Shown: piece after piece, positions 34,055-37,039 of the stretch
Layout of the letters: every line of letters begins with the position of its first letter
Numbering within the stretch: position 1 is the stretch's first letter
Assembly: GCA_021813745.1 (NCBI GenBank)
Contig: JAKAJO010000068.1
Coordinates: 1 to 37,039 of the forward strand
Length of the DNA stretch: 37,039 bases
Direction of reading: 5' to 3'
Source of the DNA: Acidobacteriota bacterium
Lineage (GTDB): Bacteria; Acidobacteriota; Terriglobia; Terriglobales; Acidobacteriaceae
Program-made: the position numbers and the translations under genes
Notes under the pieces: generated by a model
Told to the model about the DNA's origin: nothing
Database searches by the model: none
Seen by the model: the letters and a program-made list of their open reading frames with translations, nothing else

Positions 34055-34885
34055 CTAGTGGATCCGGATATCACCTGATCCAGTCTGAATGTGGATCAGG
34101 GGGCCACCCCCACGCACCCTCCCCGTCACATGGTGGCGATTCATCGAACCTTGCATGGTGATGTCTTGATCGGTTTGAACTGTTCCTGAACCTGTGGAGG
34201 CATCGAGTGTGAAGCCTGAACCACTCAGCGTAGCGTCGATTGAGCCGGAGCCGGATTGAAGCCGCCAGGATGCGGCCGGAGTGCCTGTGACACGAATCCT
34301 GCCTGACCCAGATTCCGCGGACAGGCCACCGCGAATGTTCTGCAAATCGATGTCGCCGGAGCCGGTCTGCGCTCTGACGTCACCCGCAGAGAGCTGTGAG
34401 GCGACGATGCTTCCTGATCCTGTATGAATGGTGAACGACCCCTGGAGTTCTTTTGCCCGAATGTCTCCTGACCCGGTGGAGAGCCTGGAGTTCCGGCCGA
34501 CGCCCTCGTCATGTAGATTTCCGGAACCAGTGCTGGCATCCAAGTGGGTGCCAGCAGGCGCCTGAACATCGTAATCGATGCTGATATTGCGCAGGTGCAT
34601 CGGCTGCGTGCCCACGCGCACGATGTTGCCGGTCTGTTCAATCGGCGGATTGGCTACGATGGCGCGCACCTGATCTTCGCTAGAGCCCCAAGACGAATGG
34701 ACGTGGCCGACAATGCGGATCTGAGTATCAGAGCCACGAGTCAGACGAATCTCTCCCGATCCCGTGGCGATGGTGAGGTCTGGAGGTCCGTTCACTGAAA
34801 GCGTGCGCTCAAAAGAGGACTCTGCTGCGAGTGCGGAGAGGGAGCATAGCAAAATGCCGATGGCAGAAAGCCACATTTTCTTCAT
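34055..34885 (-). CDS. Secreted DUF4097-like beta-solenoid protein with TGSG repeats
   Basis: A 276-residue protein: signal peptide (about 1-20, LSAIGILLCSLSALAAES), then nine short turns with the core (T/S)GSG followed by a three-residue strand (e.g. ATGSGEIRL, STGSGNLHDE, HTGSGSIVAS, QTGSGDIDLQ, SGSGSIDATL, QTGSGDIRIH), as in DUF4097/DUF2807 'head GIN' or adhesin-like proteins. It likely folds as a beta-helix in the envelope; role unknown. ATG 34885 has GAGGA 6-7 nt upstream. It starts 46 bp after the membrane-fusion gene and is probably co-transcribed with it. Confidence 0.75.
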   Translation of the reverse strand: MKKMWLSAIGILLCSLSALAAESSFERTLSVNGPPDLTIATGSGEIRLTRGSDTQIRIVGHVHSSWGSSEDQVRAIVANPPIEQTGNIVRVGTQPMHLRNISIDYDVQAPAGTHLDASTGSGNLHDEGVGRNSRLSTGSGDIRAKELQGSFTIHTGSGSIVASQLSAGDVRAQTGSGDIDLQNIRGGLSAESGSGRIRVTGTPAASWRLQSGSGSIDATLSGSGFTLDASTGSGTVQTDQDITMQGSMNRHHVTGRVRGGGPLIHIQTGSGDIRIH

Positions 34886-34931
34886 TGCATTCCTCGGTTC
34901 CTAGGTTGAGTGATGCGAGCGATGGGTCCGA

Positions 34932-36137
34932 TTATTGTTGAAGGACAACCTGTTCGCCTTCCTTAAGTCCGCTCGCAATTTCTGTGACAGAGCCATTTGA
35001 GAGGCCGACCTTGACAGGAATTTTTCGCATGCCCTCTTTCTGGCGGCGGTCAGGAACGTTAACGAAGGCGTTCTTTTGATTGTCATAGGTTACGGCATTC
35101 TCCGGTACGGTGAGCACGCCCTTGTGTTCATTCAGAAGGATCTCCGCATTTGCCGTCATATTTGCTTTCAGTTCGCCATTCTGGTTGTCGATGGAAACGC
35201 GAACTTCGAAAGTTGTTACGTTGTCCTTTTCGACTCCAAGGGGAGCAATCTTCGTGACTTTGCCATTGAAGACCCGGTCGCGGAAGCTTTCAACCTTGAT
35301 TCGGGCGGGCTGGCCCAGGTAGACATGCGCGATATCGGCTTCATCCACTTTTCCTTTGACGTATACCTTGGTTGTGTCTCCCTCGGTCATAATTAGCGTC
35401 GCTGTGGATCCGAGCACGAGAATCGAACTCACGGCATCTCCAATTTCGACATCGCGCGAAAGGATGACGCCATCCATAGGTGCCAGAATTGTTGTGTAGC
35501 TGAGTTGCTCCTCCAACTGCTTGAGGCTCGCCTGATTCTGCAGTACCTGGGCGCGAGCCTGCTTGAGCCTTGCCATGTCGACGCCAATCTGTGCCCGTGC
35601 GGCGTCTCGCTTGTTCAAGGCGGCGAGGTAATCACGATTCGCATTATCCAACGCCTGTTGGCTCACGACGCCTTCCTTTTCCATTCGCAGCGTGCGGTCA
35701 AGCGTCTGCTTGTACATCGGTAGGTCTGGAGCGGCTGCCGTGACCCTATCCTGCTGCACATTGGCTTCGTACACGGCTACATTGGCCTGGGCGGCAGTCA
35801 GTTGAGCGCGCTGCGCCTCAACCTCGGCAATAATCTCTTCCTGATCGAGTTGAGCCAGTTCCTGCCCTTTGTGGACGTGCGAGTTGATATCGACGAGGAG
35901 TTTCTCGACAATCCCTGAGGCCTTGGATTTGACCTCGACTTTGGTGATCGGCTCGATGGTGCCAGTTGCAACCACGGATTGCGCTACGTCGCCACGTTGC
36001 ACCTTGGCCAGACGATTTGGATCGATCTGCGTGCCGCGTGCAAGATGGGCGACGGCCGCGGAGGCAATCAGCAGCACCGCGACGACGGGAATGCTAATCC
36101 AAAGCCAAAAGCGTTTACCTTTACGTGATCCAGCCAC
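34932..36137 (-). CDS. Membrane fusion (periplasmic adaptor) protein, HlyD/MacA-like
   Basis: A 401-residue adaptor of the RND/MacA family: one N-terminal membrane helix (about 10-31, WLWISIPVVAVLLIASAAVAHL), barrel-sandwich lipoyl half (VVATGTIEPITKVEVKSKASGIVEKLLVDINSHVHKGQELAQLD), a long coiled-coil hairpin (about 100-205, AEVEAQRAQLTAAQANVAVYEANV...), the second lipoyl half (LSYTTILAPMDGVILSRDVEIGDAVSS), and beta-barrel and membrane-proximal parts ending ITEIASGLKEGEQVVLQQ-like. It would couple an inner-membrane pump to an outer-membrane channel. The GTG start at 36137 has GGAGG 7 nt upstream. No pump (MacB or RND) is next to it: downstream is the DUF4097 gene, upstream the window's last gene on the other strand. 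Confidence 0.87.
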   Translation of the reverse strand: MAGSRKGKRFWLWISIPVVAVLLIASAAVAHLARGTQIDPNRLAKVQRGDVAQSVVATGTIEPITKVEVKSKASGIVEKLLVDINSHVHKGQELAQLDQEEIIAEVEAQRAQLTAAQANVAVYEANVQQDRVTAAAPDLPMYKQTLDRTLRMEKEGVVSQQALDNANRDYLAALNKRDAARAQIGVDMARLKQARAQVLQNQASLKQLEEQLSYTTILAPMDGVILSRDVEIGDAVSSILVLGSTATLIMTEGDTTKVYVKGKVDEADIAHVYLGQPARIKVESFRDRVFNGKVTKIAPLGVEKDNVTTFEVRVSIDNQNGELKANMTANAEILLNEHKGVLTVPENAVTYDNQKNAFVNVPDRRQKEGMRKIPVKVGLSNGSVTEIASGLKEGEQVVLQQ

Positions 36138-36226
36138 GGTCTTCCTCCGCTAGATGCAGATACGGTGCAAGAGACGCTCTGGTTCCATTGGTGCTGCATG
36201 ACGTGGCGGCCGTTGCGGAGAGTGCT

Positions 36227-37039
36227 ATGCTCACAGGCAAGATGCACGGCCTATTGCTGCTGCAATTTGTCTCAGTCGCGTTGCTGATCCTGGGAAATGG
36301 CTTTTTTGTCGCTGCCGAATTTGCCCTGGTAAGCGTGCGGGAGACGCGGATCGAGCAGATGATCGCTGCCGGGATCCCTGGCGCGCGGGCTGTTCGCCGG
36401 CTGCAGCACGAAATGGAAGAGTTTTTACCCGCAGTTCAACTTGGCGTGACCCTCTGCTCTCTGGCGCTGGGTTGGATTGGCGAGCCACTGGCCGCGAGCA
36501 TTCTTTTGGGGTGGCTTGGCGCCATCCCTCATGCGCATCTATATGCCCATCTGGGTGCGATCGTTCTGGGCTTTGCAGTGATTACTTATCTTGAAGTCGT
36601 TGTCGGCGAACTTGTGCCCAAGTCGCTGGCTCTGCGTAGGGCGGAGGCTCTGGCGGTCTCAGTTGCGCCGGCAATGCTTTTGTTTATTGCGTTGACCCGG
36701 CCCGCGGTGCGCTTGTTACGTCTGTCTGCGGCCCTTTTGCTGCGTGGCTTCGACGTTCCGATGCATGAGCGTGCGTCAGTGCACTCGCCGGAGGAACTGA
36801 AGCTGATTGCCACCGCCGCACGTCGGATGGGGATGCTGCCGCAATTTCAGGAAAAATTGGTACATCGAGCGCTTGAATTGGATGACGTGCCCATCCGCGA
36901 GATTATGACGCCCCGGCAACGAATCTTCTCTTTGCCATCGAGTCTTCCGATTGAAGAAGCGAGTGCACGGGTGATTGAGCGGCAGGCTTCTCGCGTGCCT
37001 GTTTACGACGAAAGCCGGGGGCCGGAGCACATCGTCGGT
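36227..37039 (+). CDS. CNNM/CorB-type membrane protein (hemolysin family), 3' truncated
   Basis: The frame runs open to the end of the window (271 codons). ATG 36227 has GGAGAG 6 nt upstream; ATG 36242 is in frame as an alternative. DUF21/CNNM membrane domain: four hydrophobic segments, with NGFFVAAEFALVSVRETRIEQM at the start, LPAVQLGVTLCSLALGWIGEPLAA and VVVGELVPKSLALRRAEALA, typical of the family that transports or regulates Mg2+/Co2+ (CorB/CorC-like). After it comes the first CBS-pair region: LDDVPIREIMTPRQRIFSLPSSLPIEEASARVIERQASRVPVYDES. The C-terminal CorC/HlyC domain is outside the window. Divergent from the adaptor gene with 89 bp between. Confidence 0.88.
   Translation, partial: MLTGKMHGLLLLQFVSVALLILGNGFFVAAEFALVSVRETRIEQMIAAGIPGARAVRRLQHEMEEFLPAVQLGVTLCSLALGWIGEPLAASILLGWLGAIPHAHLYAHLGAIVLGFAVITYLEVVVGELVPKSLALRRAEALAVSVAPAMLLFIALTRPAVRLLRLSAALLLRGFDVPMHERASVHSPEELKLIATAARRMGMLPQFQEKLVHRALELDDVPIREIMTPRQRIFSLPSSLPIEEASARVIERQASRVPVYDESRGPEHIVG

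Overview
The window looks like chromosomal DNA of an Acidobacteriota member, probably family Acidobacteriaceae (Terriglobia). The basis is gene content and style: a pro-kumamolisin (S53) peptidase with tandem Ig-like repeats, AsmA-like and DUF4097-like envelope proteins, CpaB/CpaC pilus genes, BshA, moderately high GC, and many small divergent or convergent operons. This is inference; no 16S or other marker is present. The two edge genes (holA at the left, a CNNM/CorB-type membrane protein at the right) are cut by the window.

Layout. 1-7000: 3' end of holA, a bacteriohemerythrin, an EamA-type transporter, a secreted propeller-like protein followed by a PP2C phosphatase, then a minus-strand pair of degenerate EAL-HDOD regulator and AsmA-like protein. 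7000-17000: a 1462-residue S53 peptidase with five near-identical ~100-residue repeats and an odd C-terminal membrane/Cys-Gly segment; a DUF192 protein; cpaB-cpaC; and, across a divergent spacer, a TonB-like protein. 17000-20900: murQ with a serine hydrolase (likely muropeptide salvage), a secreted protein and signal peptidase I.

20900-27700: carA and carB encode the two subunits of carbamoyl-phosphate synthetase but are separated by about 1.25 kb. That space holds a GIY-YIG nuclease-like gene whose ATG overlaps the carA stop (ATGA), and a REP-associated tyrosine transposase (RAYT) framed by four REP-like hairpins in mirror order. carB is followed by a HOGA/DapA-family aldolase with an unusual internal insertion. 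27700-37039: tRNA-Val(TAC), a ChbG/HpnK-type deacetylase next to bshA, a stand-alone 3-hydroxyacyl-CoA dehydrogenase N-domain with a 60-residue partner, an SDR, an exported bactofilin-like repeat protein, gph, an exported HAD phosphatase with a CxCxCxC cluster, a DUF4097 solenoid protein beside an RND/MacA-type adaptor, and the truncated CNNM-type gene.

The strongest candidates for something new are the RAYT/REP unit with the GIY-YIG gene inside the carAB locus, the internal membrane/lipobox-like insert at the end of the S53 peptidase, and the ChbG-family deacetylase beside bshA, which could replace or supplement the usual BshB. No CRISPR array, rRNA, phage or plasmid replication module was seen.
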